Shown: piece by piece, positions 46,901 to 55,466 of the stretch
Layout of the letters: each line of letters starts with the position of its first letter
How positions within the stretch are numbered: position 1 is the stretch's first letter
NCBI GenBank assembly: GCA_944385405.1
Contig: CALWXB010000001.1
Location: 62,001 to 126,000 of the forward strand
DNA: 64,000 nt
Direction of reading: 5' to 3'
Source of the DNA: an uncultured Oscillospiraceae bacterium
GTDB lineage: Bacteria; Bacillota; Clostridia; Oscillospirales; Oscillospiraceae
Made by a program: the position numbers and the translations under genes
Notes under the pieces: generated by a model
What the model was told of the DNA's origin: nothing
The model's database searches: none
What the model saw: the letters and a program-made list of their open reading frames with translations, nothing else

Positions 46901-47867
46901 CGCCGTCGCCGGGCGTGTTATTGCCCACATACACCGCCACTTTGCTGGCGGAGGTAAAGGTCCCGCCGTAGACATGGCAGGTCACCTGACCGGACTCACC
47001 TGCGATGTACAGCGCGTAAAAAGCCGAATTGCCGCCATGAACGGCGCAGGGCACCGTCCGGAACGTGCCGTCGTGGATCTCCGTGTATCCGGCTGAGCTG
47101 GAAAAGCCGCCCTGTACGCCGGTGACTGTGCCGTCGTAAAAATACAGCTCCGGGGGCTGGCCCTCCGCGTCCTCGTGGCTCTGGATGGCGTAACCCCAGC
47201 TCTTTGAATTGCAGGCGCTGCAGGACCAGACATCAAAGCTGCCGCCGTAGACCCGGGCTGTGCCCGCGTTGTACAGCGCGGTGGTGGCGCCGGTAAAGAT
47301 GCCGCCGTAGATGGTGACCTGGCCGCCGGGCCGGTTTTTGACGGCGGCCCCGCTGGCGTCCACCGAACCGGCAAAGGTGCCGTTTTCAATGGTGAGGACG
47401 CCGAAGTTGTCCACAGCGCCGTAGCCGCCGGTTTTTGAAGCGGAGCTGTCGATGGTGCCGCTGCCGGTGACCGTCAGGGTGCCGTAGTTGCGCAGGGGGC
47501 GGCCCGCAAAGCCAGCCGTCACCGTGACGGCATGACCGTCCAGGTCCAGCACGATGTTCTGACCGGCTTCAATGTCCAGCATCCGGTCCAGTCCGGCGAT
47601 GTCCCCCGTCAGGGTCACCACCGTTTCCGTCCCGTCGGCAGGCGCCGCTGCGATGGCGTCGGCCAGGGCCTCCGCAGTGTCCACCGGGGCAGCCGGCGTC
47701 TCGTCCGGCTCTTCCGGCACCGCGTCCACCGCCAGGCGCGTATCCACCGCCTCTTCGTCCGCCGCCGCGCTGGCGTTTGCTTCCTCTGCCAGTGCCGGTG
47801 CCGGCAGCAGCGTCAAGAGCAGCGCCATCGTCAGCAAAACACCCATCGTCCTTTTCCATATCCTCAT
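43941..47867 (-). CDS. SLH-domain surface protein with beta-helix-like repeats
   Basis: 1308 aa from ATG at 47867 after AAGGGGAAA. A Sec signal peptide (MRIWKRTMGVLLTMALLLTL, cleavage after ALA) exports it. Residues about 90-700 hold many short repeats built on GTF or GGTF turns (NGTFAGSVDASG, GGSFDVWSC, GGTFTSASK, GGTFADDG), the look of a right-handed beta-helix adhesin. A mid-region with Ig-like strands follows, then a Gly/Ser linker. The last 180 residues are SLH repeats (for example NPYDDVAADAWYYGAAGYAA and ITRAEAAAVLGRY), which bind pyruvylated wall polymers. It presumably decorates the cell surface; ligand unknown. The gene is monocistronic. Confidence 0.88.
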   Translation of the reverse strand: MRIWKRTMGVLLTMALLLTLLPAPALAEEANASAAADEEAVDTRLAVDAVPEEPDETPAAPVDTAEALADAIAAAPADGTETVVTLTGDIAGLDRMLDIEAGQNIVLDLDGHAVTVTAGFAGRPLRNYGTLTVTGSGTIDSSASKTGGYGAVDNFGVLTIENGTFAGSVDASGAAVKNRPGGQVTIYGGIFTGATTALYNAGTARVYGGSFDVWSCSACNSKSWGYAIQSHEDAEGQPPELYFYDGTVTGVQGGFSSSAGYTEIHDGTFRTVPCAVHGGNSAFYALYIAGESGQVTCHVYGGTFTSASKVAVYVGNNTPGDGGDRQEALVCIHGGTFRPGSGRETLYVDGLLGSLEVSGGTFADDGVSDYLARACTAADNGDGTFTVLGPAARGEDGTMYASLAGAVAAAADGGTVTLLRDITEQIVLDSGMACTIDLNGHTLSREEEPIRLIHGSLTLTGRGTVTETAGDRLAAVTAYGSTDEADRDYSVLTVGRDVTLGGWAGVMVRQTGDKACGVRLEIHGTLKSPAEGTDVPGNALYVNGIIQNQVNYPVITLHETARVMASGESSTGIYGAGYAAWNVEGAAVTGGTGIELRAGSLRISGDAEVTGTSVPFSVLPNGNGTTVTGAGVAVAQHTTRLPVSVVITGGTIAGYTALYECNPQGNPPEAVAQVSLSVAGGSFRSINGGVNAVYSEDCTGFITGGHYTSAPNAYLAPGKVAVPSNQSGYAAMVTDAGGSTPAQVGGSAGNQTTNAVSDGSQAEQELADRVAEEISGGDTLVNSHQLTAAAGTVAGENAITPETTVAGQTVTEALDAAIPDTTVTAADVRIVIVPYLSVSVTNATVAQDGQKAFSLDISPMYITVATTADVQAGEDICLPQDPGQTNAMQIGDAMPLAVTEQVTVTIPLPAGFAGADEALYVHHRKGGVTYVYEGTVGAQGLTFENPHGFSPFTVTAVGAEAEVDGVRYASLQDALDTVADGGIVTVLASDLSARVSGDKRFSLMLADRVEAPALTAADGYELTQEGGIWTVCPVSQRPSGGASSGSAPRYAVALEQTEHGTVRVSPQQAAAGQTVTVTAVPDPGYAMDAVTVMRADGTEIPVQAVGGDGYIFSMPAGTVRVTVAFRLERAADPTAPDGWVNPYDDVAADAWYYGAAGYAAANGLMRGTTEHTFSPAGSMSRAMVWTVLARMDGQDVDGGQPWYQQAQDWAVAQGVSDGTAPAGAVTRGQLVAMLYRLAGSPAVTAQALEEMDSHPDSGGVGQWAQDAVAWALRLGILNGGSDGMLAPGRTITRAEAAAVLGRYHQMFS

Positions 47868-48069
47868 GCAGTTTCCCCTTCCGTCAGGCCAATACATCGC
47901 AGATATTCAACCCACACACATTTTTACTTTCGTTACATAATAGCATATGATTTTGAATATCAAAATTATATTTGCAACATTTTTTAAAAGCTGTCTGTCA
48001 GAATCTGAATTTCTCAAGTGAGATCCCATCGGTTTTTGTCCATTTTGTATATAGCTTTTTGTCGCTGAT

Positions 48070-48102
48070 CGTTGTAAAGTGCAACTGTTGATTTTTGCAA
48101 CA
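48070..48102 (+). promoter_or_regulatory. Putative MarR operator region
   Basis: Two imperfect dyads, GTTGTAAAGTGCAAC and GTTGATTTTTGCAAC, lie side by side just before the marR start. Tandem TTGC/GCAA half-sites here are typical of MarR autoregulation. No clear -35/-10 pair was fixed. The remaining 47868-48069 gap is AT-rich and holds the SLH gene promoter region without a box I can assign. Confidence 0.55.
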
Positions 48103-48118
48103 AAAGGGTGGGACAGAC

Positions 48119-48565
48119 ATGTCGGAACGCATTGAGATCTTGCGGCGAATCGAGCGGCAGTATCTGCGGGACCAGCTGGGGGAACTGGAATTGCAGATGG
48201 TGGATGCCTATGTGCTCCGGCTGCTGGCCCGGCATCCGGGCGCTCTCCGGCAAGAGGATATTGCCCAATGGATCGTACTGGACAAGGGATCGGTGGCCCG
48301 GTCCCTAGCCCGGCTGGAAAAACGCGGACTGGTGGCACGCACCGTCAGCGACCAATGCCGCCGGGAAAAGCAAGTCCTCCTTACCCCTGCCGGCGCTGAT
48401 GCAGACATCCGCATCAGCCAGATCCTGAATACCTGGAATGAGATCCGCTACCATGGCTTTACCGAGGACGAGCGGGCCCTGTACGAATCCTTTCTGGACC
48501 GCATCACCCAAAACGTCACCCAATACCGACAAGGAGGCACACACAATGGTCAAGAATCTCACTGA
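48119..48565 (+). CDS. MarR-family regulator
   Basis: 148 aa from ATG at 48119. Winged helix typical of MarR: LVLRLLARHPGALRQEDIAQ-like segment, LDKGSVARSLARLEKRGLVA recognition helix and the DQCRREKQVLLTPAG wing. It overlaps the MATE gene by 20 nt, so it probably controls expression of that pump in response to a small molecule. Confidence 0.92.
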   Translation: MSERIEILRRIERQYLRDQLGELELQMVDAYVLRLLARHPGALRQEDIAQWIVLDKGSVARSLARLEKRGLVARTVSDQCRREKQVLLTPAGADADIRISQILNTWNEIRYHGFTEDERALYESFLDRITQNVTQYRQGGTHNGQESH

Positions 48566-49919
48566 AGGTCCCCCGCTGCGGCTGCTGTTCTTCTTCTCCA
48601 TGCCCATGGTGGTGGGGAACCTGTTTCAGCAGCTCTACAACATGGTAGACACCGCCGTGGTGGGCAAGTTCGTGGGTGAGGACGCCGTGGCCGCCGTGGG
48701 TTCCTCCTTTCCCATCGTGTTTTTGTCCGTGGCCGTGGCAGCGGGCCTTTCCATGGGCTGCAACGTGGTGGTCTCCCAGCTCTTCGGCGCAGGGCGCATC
48801 CACGAGATGAAGACCACCATCTCCACCGCCATCCTGGCGCTGAGCGTACTGGGCCTCATCATTATGGGCCTGGGCACGCTCTTTGCCGGATCACTGCTGG
48901 AGTTGCTGGGCACAGACCCGGACATCATGGCCGACTCCCGGACCTATCTGCAGATCTATTTCGGCGGTGCCGTGTTCCTCTTCCTCTACAACACTCTCAA
49001 CGGCATCTACAATGCCCAGGGCGACAGCCGGACACCGCTGATCTTCCTCATGATCTCCAGCCTTACCAACATCGTGCTGGACCTGCTGTTCGTCATCCAG
49101 TTCCACATGGGCGTGGCGGGTGTGGCCTGGGCCACGCTGATCTCCCAGGGCCTGTGCGCCGTGGCGTCGCTGCTGGTGCTATTCCGCCGTCTCAAGCACA
49201 TGGCCAGCGAACCGGCCTATCAGGGTGAAAAAGTGGCGCTTTTCCACATGGTGGCCGTCAAGCGCATCGCGCAGATCGGCCTGCCCTCCATGTTCCAGCA
49301 GGCCCTGGTGTCTCTGTCCATGATGATGATGCAGGGCCTGGTAAACTCCTATGGCAAAGTTCTGGTGGCCGGCTACACCGCCGCCACCAAGATCGACACT
49401 CTGGCCATGCTGCCCAATATGAACTTCTCCAATGCCATGTCCAGCTACACGGCCCAGAACATCGGCGCAGGCAAGTTCGACCGGGTGAAGCAGGGCCTGC
49501 GGGCCTGCCTTCTCATGGTGGTGATCTTCTCCCTGCTCATCACGGTGGTGATCTTCCTCTTCGGCGACAACCTGCTCTCCCTCTTCCTGGACCCCGGCGA
49601 CACCTCCGGTGCCCTGGGCTACGGCCTGACCTACATGCACACCGTGTCTGTATTCTACATCCTCATGGGCCTTTTGTTTGTGGCCAACGGCATGCTCCGG
49701 GGTTCCGGCGACATGGGAGCTTTTACTGTCAGTTCTGTGGCCAACCTCTTCTCCCGGGTAGGCATCGCCTATGCCCTGGCGTACCTCACCCCGCTGGGCG
49801 CCAACGCCATCTGGTGGTCCATCCCCGCCGGCTGGGCCGTGGGCAGCATTTTTTCCCTGCTGCGGGTCCGCAGCGGAAAATGGATCCGTCAGGCCATCGG
49901 CGACGAGATCCGCTCCTGA
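48546..49919 (+). CDS. MATE-family multidrug efflux transporter
   Basis: 457 aa from ATG at 48546 after CAAGGAGGCACACAC; a longer frame begins inside marR. Twelve predicted membrane segments, with the MATE signatures PMVVGNLFQQLYNMVDTAVV in helix 1 and NGIYNAQGDSRTPL between helices. It exports drugs or other organic cations using Na+ or H+ gradients. The adjacent MarR makes it an inducible pump. Confidence 0.93.
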   Translation: MVKNLTEGPPLRLLFFFSMPMVVGNLFQQLYNMVDTAVVGKFVGEDAVAAVGSSFPIVFLSVAVAAGLSMGCNVVVSQLFGAGRIHEMKTTISTAILALSVLGLIIMGLGTLFAGSLLELLGTDPDIMADSRTYLQIYFGGAVFLFLYNTLNGIYNAQGDSRTPLIFLMISSLTNIVLDLLFVIQFHMGVAGVAWATLISQGLCAVASLLVLFRRLKHMASEPAYQGEKVALFHMVAVKRIAQIGLPSMFQQALVSLSMMMMQGLVNSYGKVLVAGYTAATKIDTLAMLPNMNFSNAMSSYTAQNIGAGKFDRVKQGLRACLLMVVIFSLLITVVIFLFGDNLLSLFLDPGDTSGALGYGLTYMHTVSVFYILMGLLFVANGMLRGSGDMGAFTVSSVANLFSRVGIAYALAYLTPLGANAIWWSIPAGWAVGSIFSLLRVRSGKWIRQAIGDEIRS

Positions 49920-49925
49920 ACATAC

Positions 49926-49958
49926 AAAAAAGCCTGCCGGATATCCGGCAGGCTTTTT
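49926..49958. terminator. Bidirectional terminator between MATE and exporter genes
   Basis: AAAAAAGCCTGCCGGAT / ATCCGGCAGGCTTTTT, a palindrome with A-tract and T-tract that can stop transcription from both sides. Confidence 0.88.
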
Positions 49959-49965
49959 GCTCTTT

Positions 49966-50589
49966 TCATGTCTCCTCAGGGGGCTGCTCCGGTGCCTCAG
50001 ACGGGGCCGGATGCTCCTTTTGGTGATGCTGGGGATAGTAGCCGCTGAAGGCCTCCATCCGCTTGTTCAGATTGGCGCAGTACTCCTCCGCCCGTTGAAA
50101 GGTGAATCCCCCCGGGAAGAAGCTGTTGACCACCAGGGCCACGATCACACCGATGGCGGTATCCAGGATACGGTTCAACGCGTAGCTCACATAACTGTCC
50201 ACCGGGGTGTTGAACAGCAGGATGCTCAGCACCACGCCGCCGGGCTGCACACCACCCACCCAGAACACCTGGCACAGCAGGATCAGCAGTACCACACCGA
50301 TGAACGTCAGCAGCACCAGCAGCAGCGACCGCCCGCCGTCGGGGTGGAAGATCAGGTAGATCCGGAACATCACGATTCCCAGCAGGCCTCCGATAACGGT
50401 ACCGAACACCCGGTTCCCGCCGTGGAGCTTGGATGTCTCCAGATCGCTGCCCATACCGAAGATGGCGCCGATGCAGGCAAAAGCAGGGCTGCGGTCCAGG
50501 AAAAAGTAGATCAGGGCGCAGAATGCCGCAGCAGTGGCAGTCTTGATGTTGCGCATGCCGATTTTGGGGCGGTGGGTCGGCTTATTCAT
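49966..50589 (-). CDS. Aromatic acid exporter family (FUSC/ArAE-like) membrane protein
   Basis: 207 aa from ATG at 50589, with GGAGAG upstream. Four to six membrane segments: IKTATAAAFCALIYFFL at the start, then FGTVIGGLLGIVMFRIYLIF, LLLVLLTFIGVVLLILLC and LNRILDTAIGVIVALVVNSF, the typical N-terminal half of ArAE_1/YgaE-type proteins (RxxDTxxG-like RILDTAIG). A charged His/Glu/Pro tail ends the protein. The soluble C-terminal domain found in longer homologues is absent. Likely an exporter of aromatic acids or a related envelope protein. Confidence 0.82.
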   Translation of the reverse strand: MNKPTHRPKIGMRNIKTATAAAFCALIYFFLDRSPAFACIGAIFGMGSDLETSKLHGGNRVFGTVIGGLLGIVMFRIYLIFHPDGGRSLLLVLLTFIGVVLLILLCQVFWVGGVQPGGVVLSILLFNTPVDSYVSYALNRILDTAIGVIVALVVNSFFPGGFTFQRAEEYCANLNKRMEAFSGYYPQHHQKEHPAPSEAPEQPPEET

Positions 50590-50645
50590 GTTGGCGATCT
50601 CTCCATATCCGAAAAATTTTGGACGAGGAAGGGTGCTTGCGTTAT

Positions 50646-50674
50646 AGTATACCACAAACTGCCATTCCTGAAAA
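50646..50674 (-). promoter_or_regulatory. Promoter of the ArAE-like gene
   Basis: TATACT (50646-50651, minus strand) with a weak TTTTCA 17 nt upstream. Confidence 0.55.
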
Positions 50675-50697
50675 GAGCGCGTTAAGATTTTCCTGTT

Positions 50698-51354
50698 TTA
50701 CCGGCGGCACATCTGCAAAAATGCCCCGGCCTGCAGCACAGGCGCAGCCAGCACCGTCCACTGACCCAGCCGGGGCGCCAGCACGCCCCCCAGGGCCGCA
50801 CCTGCCAGAAAACAGGCAATGACGGCGAAATAACATCCGGCGGTCCGGGCGGCACCGGGCTCTCCCGATGCCCAGCGGCTCAGGGCCTCTGTGCCGCTGC
50901 GCAGGTTGCCGGTGCACATGGTAGAGGCGAAGGCACGGCCCCGGACCTTCCGGAAGGTCTGGACCTGGAGGGCGCAGACAAAGGACACTGCCACATTCAC
51001 TCCGCTGTCCCACCGTCCCAGGGGCACCCAGGCTGCCGCTGCCGCCAATACGATCTCCAGGGCCAGCACCGTATGCCGCCAGTGGAGCACACCGGCGTGC
51101 TCCCTCCAGCGCCGCTTTGCCCATTCCGCCGCCAGCACCCCCAGGGCAAACGCTCCAATGGGCACCAGGTATCCCAGCGCCTTCCGCCAATCCCCTTCCG
51201 CCGCCCGCACCGCCAGCAGCACCATGTTGCCGGTCTGGGCATTGGCAAATACCCCGCCCCGGCACAGATAAGTATAGGCGTCCAGCAATCCGCCGCTGAG
51301 GGCCAGCAGTGCTGCTGCCGCAAAGGACTCCGAGGGCTGGTACGTTTTTCTCAC
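50698..51354 (-). CDS. YoaK/DUF1275-family membrane protein
   Basis: 218 aa using GTG at 51354, which lies 9 nt after GAAGGAG; an ATG 9 nt upstream would overlap the ribosome site. The family hallmark is GGLLDAYTYLCRGGVFANAQTGNMVLLAV at the N-terminus, with about six membrane segments. DUF1275 proteins are widespread and of unknown function, often linked to small-molecule transport. It stands alone between two operons. Confidence 0.87.
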   Translation of the reverse strand: MRKTYQPSESFAAAALLALSGGLLDAYTYLCRGGVFANAQTGNMVLLAVRAAEGDWRKALGYLVPIGAFALGVLAAEWAKRRWREHAGVLHWRHTVLALEIVLAAAAAWVPLGRWDSGVNVAVSFVCALQVQTFRKVRGRAFASTMCTGNLRSGTEALSRWASGEPGAARTAGCYFAVIACFLAGAALGGVLAPRLGQWTVLAAPVLQAGAFLQMCRR

Positions 51355-51368
51355 AACTGCCATCTCCT

Positions 51369-51405
51369 TCAAAACGGGCCGGCGCTCCCTGTGGGAGCGC
51401 CGGCC
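51369..51405 (-). terminator. Terminator of the carAB operon
   Basis: GGCCGGCGCTCCC / GGGAGCGCCGGCC stem; on the minus strand it ends in CGTTTTG. It is 24 nt past the carB-dapF stop and just before the DUF1275 gene start. Confidence 0.75.
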
Positions 51406-51428
51406 CTGCCGCACAAGGCGGCGTTTCG

Positions 51429-54400
51429 TCAGTATTCCACCTCGCCGGTGTAGACCAGCTTGGCGTCGCCGGTAAGGGTGATCTTCTCGTCGGTGTAGTT
51501 CACCACCAGATCGCCGCCCCGAACCCGGACGGTGATGTCGCTGCCCTTGGCACACAGTCCGTTGGCCACTGCCGCCACCACCGCCGCGCAGGCGCCGGTG
51601 CCGCAGGCCAGCGTCTCGCCGCTGCCCCGCTCCCAGACCCGCATCTTGATGGTGCTGGGGTTCACCACCCGGATGAACTCCGTGTTGATCCGCTCCGGGA
51701 AGTAGGGCGCATGCTCGAACCGGGGACCTATGAAGTCCACGTCCACGGCGTCCACCCGGGGACAGAACACCACACAGTGGGGATTGCCCACGTCCACGCA
51801 GGTGATGTTGTAGGGCCGCCCGCCGATGCGCACAGGATAGTCCACCACCGTTTTTTCCGGAATGGTGAAGCGCAGGGCGGCGGTATCCAGCGTGGCATAT
51901 CCCATGTCCACGCAGGCAGAGGTGACCTTGCCGTTGGTGGTGTACAGCTGGACATGCTTGACGCCCTTGCCCGTTTCGATGCTCATCTCCTCTTTTTCCA
52001 CGATGCCGTTGTCATAGAGGTACTTGCACATGCACCGCAGGGCATTGCCCGCCATGAGGCCCTCGCTGCCGTCGCTGTTGAACATCCGCATCCGGGCGTC
52101 CGCCTTGGCAGAGTGCTCCATGAGCACGATGCCGTCGGCACCGATGCCGTAGTGCCGGTCACAGAAGGTGACGCACAGCGACTCCGGGCAGGTGATCTCG
52201 CCGTGGAAGTTCTCCAGGAAGATATAGTCGTTGCCGCAGGTCTGCATCTTGGCAAAGCGCAGCTTCTCCCGCTGCGCGCGCAGATGGCAGATATCGATGA
52301 GCTCCGTGTTCTGCTGGGTATAGCGGGAAGCCAGGATGTCCGTCAGGGCGTTGGCGGTATCCAGAGAAGTCAGGCACGGAATGCCCAGCTGCACGCAGCG
52401 GTGGTTGAGATGGATGAAGTCCCGGATATAGCTGGGCTCCGTGGAGCCGGTGAGGATCACGTAGTCGATCTTTCCCTCCTCCAGCATCTGGAACACCCGG
52501 TTGTCCTTGCCCAGCTTGCCCACCACTTCCACATCAGTGCCCAGCTGGGAGATCTCGTTGGCGGTGCCGTCGGTGGCGTAGAGCTTGTAGCCCATTTCGT
52601 CCAGCTTCCGGGCGATGTTGACGATCTCCGGCTGATCCCGGTGGTTCACGGAGATCAGTACGCCGCCCCGGCTCTCCTTTTCCACCTTGTACCCGGCGGA
52701 GACCAGGCCCTTGAACATGGCCTCCTGAAGGTTCTTGCCCAGGCCCAGCACCTCGCCGGTGGATTTCATCTCCGGAGAGAGGGCCGCGTTGGCGTCGGTG
52801 ATCTTCTCGAAGGAGAACACAGGCACCTTCACCGCCACATAGGGGGGCTGGCGGTAGAGGCCGGTGCCGTAGCCCAGGGACTTGAGGGGCTGGCCCACCA
52901 TGACCCGGGTGGCCAGATCCACCATGGGCACGCCGGTGACCTTGGAGATATAGGGCACCGTGCGGCTGGCCCGGGGATTCACCTCGATGACATACAGCTC
53001 GCCCTGGTAGATGAGGTACTGGATGTTGATGAGGCCCCGGGTGCCCAGGGACAGCGCCAGCTTCTCAGAGCAGTCGATGATGACCTTGAGCATCTTGTCG
53101 CCGATGGAGAAGGGCGGATAGACGGCGATGGAGTCGCCGGAGTGGACGCCGGTGCGCTCGATGTGCTGCATAACGCCGGGGATCAGCACATCGGTGCCGT
53201 CGGAGATGACGTCCACCTCCAGCTCCTTGCCCATGAGGTACTGGTCCACCAGCACCGGATTTTCGATCTTGCCGGAGAGGATGACCTCCATGTAGGTGCG
53301 CACATCTTCGTCATTGTGGGCGATGACCATATTCTGGCCGCCGATGACGTAGCTGGGCCGCAGCAGCACGGGATAGCCCAGCTCGTGAGCGGCGTCCAGG
53401 GCGCCCTGCATGCCGGTGACGCCCATGCCCCGGGGCCGCTTGATGGAAAAGCGCTCCAGCAGCTCGTCGAACCGCTCCCGGTCCTCGGCCATGTCGATGG
53501 ACTCAGCGCTGGTACCCATGATCTGGACACCGTGGCTGTCCAAATACTGGGTGAGCTTGATGGCAGTCTGGCCGCCGAAGGCCACCACCACGCCCACGGG
53601 CTTCTCCACGTCGATGATGTGCATCACATCCTCGGGGAAGAGGGGCTCGAAGTACAGCCGGTCGGCGGTATCGTAGTCGGTGGAGACGGTCTCGGGGTTG
53701 TTGTTGACGATGACCACCTCATAGCCCAGCTCCTTCAGCGTCCACACGCAGTGGACGGAGGAGTAGTCGAACTCGATGCCCTGGCCGATCCGGATGGGGC
53801 CGGAGCCCAGCACCATGATGACGGGCTTGCCGGACCGGGGGAAGGTCCGGGACTCGCAGAAGCGGTCGAAGGAGGAGTAGAAATAGGGGGTCTCGGCGTC
53901 GAATTCCGCGCCGCAGGTGTCCACCATCTTGTACACCGCCCGGGCCGCCTCGCAGGGCAGCGCCTGGGCGCGGGCCAGACGCAGCAGCGTCTGGTCGGGA
54001 TAGCCCATCTTCTTGCCGGCGGCATAGTGCTCCGCGGTGAGGCCGTCCTTTTCCAGGGCCTGCTCGAACTGCGCCATCTTCCGCAGTTTTGCCAGGAACC
54101 AGCGGTCGATGCGGGTGATGGCAAAGATCTCATCCACGCTGACGCCGGATTTCAGCGCCTCAAACACCGTGAAGAGCCGGTGGTCGTCCACCCGGCGCAG
54201 CCGCTCCCAGATGGGGGCGTCGTCCTCGGGGTCGGGCTTGCGGTTCAGGGAGTCCATGCCGATCTCCGCGCCCCGGACGGCCTTCATCAGCGCCATCTCG
54301 AAGCTGGGACCGATGGCCATCACCTCGCCGGTGGCCTTCATCTGGGTGCCCAGCTTCCGGGATGCGTCGGCGAACTTGTCGAAGGGCCACTTGGGCATCT

Positions 54401-55466
54401 TCACCACGATATAGTCCAGAGTGGGCTCGAAGCAGGCGCAGGTCTTGCCGGTGATGTCGTTTTTGATCTCGTCCAGGGTGTAGCCCAGGGCGATCTTGGT
54501 GGTGATCTTGGCGATGGGGTAGCCGGTGGCCTTGGAGGCCAGGGCCGAGGACCGGGACACGCGGGGGTTCACCTCGATGACGGCGTACTCAAAGGTATCC
54601 GGGTTCAGCGCCAGCTGGCAGTTGCACCCGCCTACGATCCCCAGGTGGGTGATGATATCCAGAGAGGCGGAGCGGAGCATCTGGAACTCCTTGTCCGCCA
54701 GGGTCTGGGTGGGCGCCACCACGATGGAGTCGCCGGTGTGGACGCCCACAGGGTCCAGGTTCTCCATGGAGCAGACGGCGATGACGTTGCCCACGCTGTC
54801 CCGCATGGTCTCGAACTCGATCTCCTTCCAGCCGAAGATGGCCTTCTCCACCAGCACCTGGGTGATGGGGGAGGCGTCCAGACCGGTCTGGGCGATGACC
54901 CGCAGTTCCTGTTCATTCTTGGCCGCGCCGCCGCCGGCGCCGCCCAGCGTGAAGGCGGGGCGGACGATAACCGGATAGCCGATGCGCTCCGCCACGGCCA
55001 GGGCACCCTCCACCGTCTCGGCGATGTCCGAGGCGATGACCGGCTGCCCGATCTCCGCCATGGCCTCCTTAAAGAGCTCCCGGTCCTCCGCCCGGGAGAT
55101 GGCCTTGGCGTCTGTGCCCAGCAGCCGCACATGCTGGGCCTCCAGGAAGCCCTCCTTGTCCAGCTGCATGGCCAACGTCAATCCCGTCTGGCCGCCCAGG
55201 CCCGCCAGGATGGAGTCCGGCTTTTCCTTGAGGATGATCCGCTTGATGGTCTCCACCGTCAGCGGCTCCAGATAGATCTCATCCGCCATGGCCTGATCGG
55301 TCATGATGGTGGCGGGGTTGGAGTTGCACAGCACCACGTTGACCCCCGCCTCCTTCAGGATGCGGCAGGCCTGGGCGCCGGCGTAGTCGAATTCGGCGGC
55401 CTGGCCGATGACGATGGGGCCGGAGCCGATGACGAGGACTTTCTTGATACTGGTATCCAGAGGCAT
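51429..55466 (-). CDS. carB: Carbamoyl-phosphate synthase large subunit fused to diaminopimelate epimerase-like domain
   Basis: 1345 aa. Residues 1-1070 are full CarB: two ATP-grasp halves (IGSGPIVIGQAAEFDYAGAQ, and later LGSGPIRIGQGIEFDYSSVH) and the allosteric MGS domain (SVNHRDQPEIVNIARKLDEM). With no stop or frame break it runs into a complete DapF of about 275 aa (from about 52256), starting LRFAKMQTCGNDYIF. DapF has its second catalytic Cys (GSGETLACGTGACAA), but the first (usual motif MCGN) is MAGN: Ala, codon GCG at 52050-52052. CarB makes carbamoyl phosphate for pyrimidine and arginine; DapF epimerises LL-DAP to meso-DAP for lysine and cell wall. The overlap with carA is 1 nt. Confidence 0.93.
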   Translation of the reverse strand: MPLDTSIKKVLVIGSGPIVIGQAAEFDYAGAQACRILKEAGVNVVLCNSNPATIMTDQAMADEIYLEPLTVETIKRIILKEKPDSILAGLGGQTGLTLAMQLDKEGFLEAQHVRLLGTDAKAISRAEDRELFKEAMAEIGQPVIASDIAETVEGALAVAERIGYPVIVRPAFTLGGAGGGAAKNEQELRVIAQTGLDASPITQVLVEKAIFGWKEIEFETMRDSVGNVIAVCSMENLDPVGVHTGDSIVVAPTQTLADKEFQMLRSASLDIITHLGIVGGCNCQLALNPDTFEYAVIEVNPRVSRSSALASKATGYPIAKITTKIALGYTLDEIKNDITGKTCACFEPTLDYIVVKMPKWPFDKFADASRKLGTQMKATGEVMAIGPSFEMALMKAVRGAEIGMDSLNRKPDPEDDAPIWERLRRVDDHRLFTVFEALKSGVSVDEIFAITRIDRWFLAKLRKMAQFEQALEKDGLTAEHYAAGKKMGYPDQTLLRLARAQALPCEAARAVYKMVDTCGAEFDAETPYFYSSFDRFCESRTFPRSGKPVIMVLGSGPIRIGQGIEFDYSSVHCVWTLKELGYEVVIVNNNPETVSTDYDTADRLYFEPLFPEDVMHIIDVEKPVGVVVAFGGQTAIKLTQYLDSHGVQIMGTSAESIDMAEDRERFDELLERFSIKRPRGMGVTGMQGALDAAHELGYPVLLRPSYVIGGQNMVIAHNDEDVRTYMEVILSGKIENPVLVDQYLMGKELEVDVISDGTDVLIPGVMQHIERTGVHSGDSIAVYPPFSIGDKMLKVIIDCSEKLALSLGTRGLINIQYLIYQGELYVIEVNPRASRTVPYISKVTGVPMVDLATRVMVGQPLKSLGYGTGLYRQPPYVAVKVPVFSFEKITDANAALSPEMKSTGEVLGLGKNLQEAMFKGLVSAGYKVEKESRGGVLISVNHRDQPEIVNIARKLDEMGYKLYATDGTANEISQLGTDVEVVGKLGKDNRVFQMLEEGKIDYVILTGSTEPSYIRDFIHLNHRCVQLGIPCLTSLDTANALTDILASRYTQQNTELIDICHLRAQREKLRFAKMQTCGNDYIFLENFHGEITCPESLCVTFCDRHYGIGADGIVLMEHSAKADARMRMFNSDGSEGLMAGNALRCMCKYLYDNGIVEKEEMSIETGKGVKHVQLYTTNGKVTSACVDMGYATLDTAALRFTIPEKTVVDYPVRIGGRPYNITCVDVGNPHCVVFCPRVDAVDVDFIGPRFEHAPYFPERINTEFIRVVNPSTIKMRVWERGSGETLACGTGACAAVVAAVANGLCAKGSDITVRVRGGDLVVNYTDEKITLTGDAKLVYTGEVEY

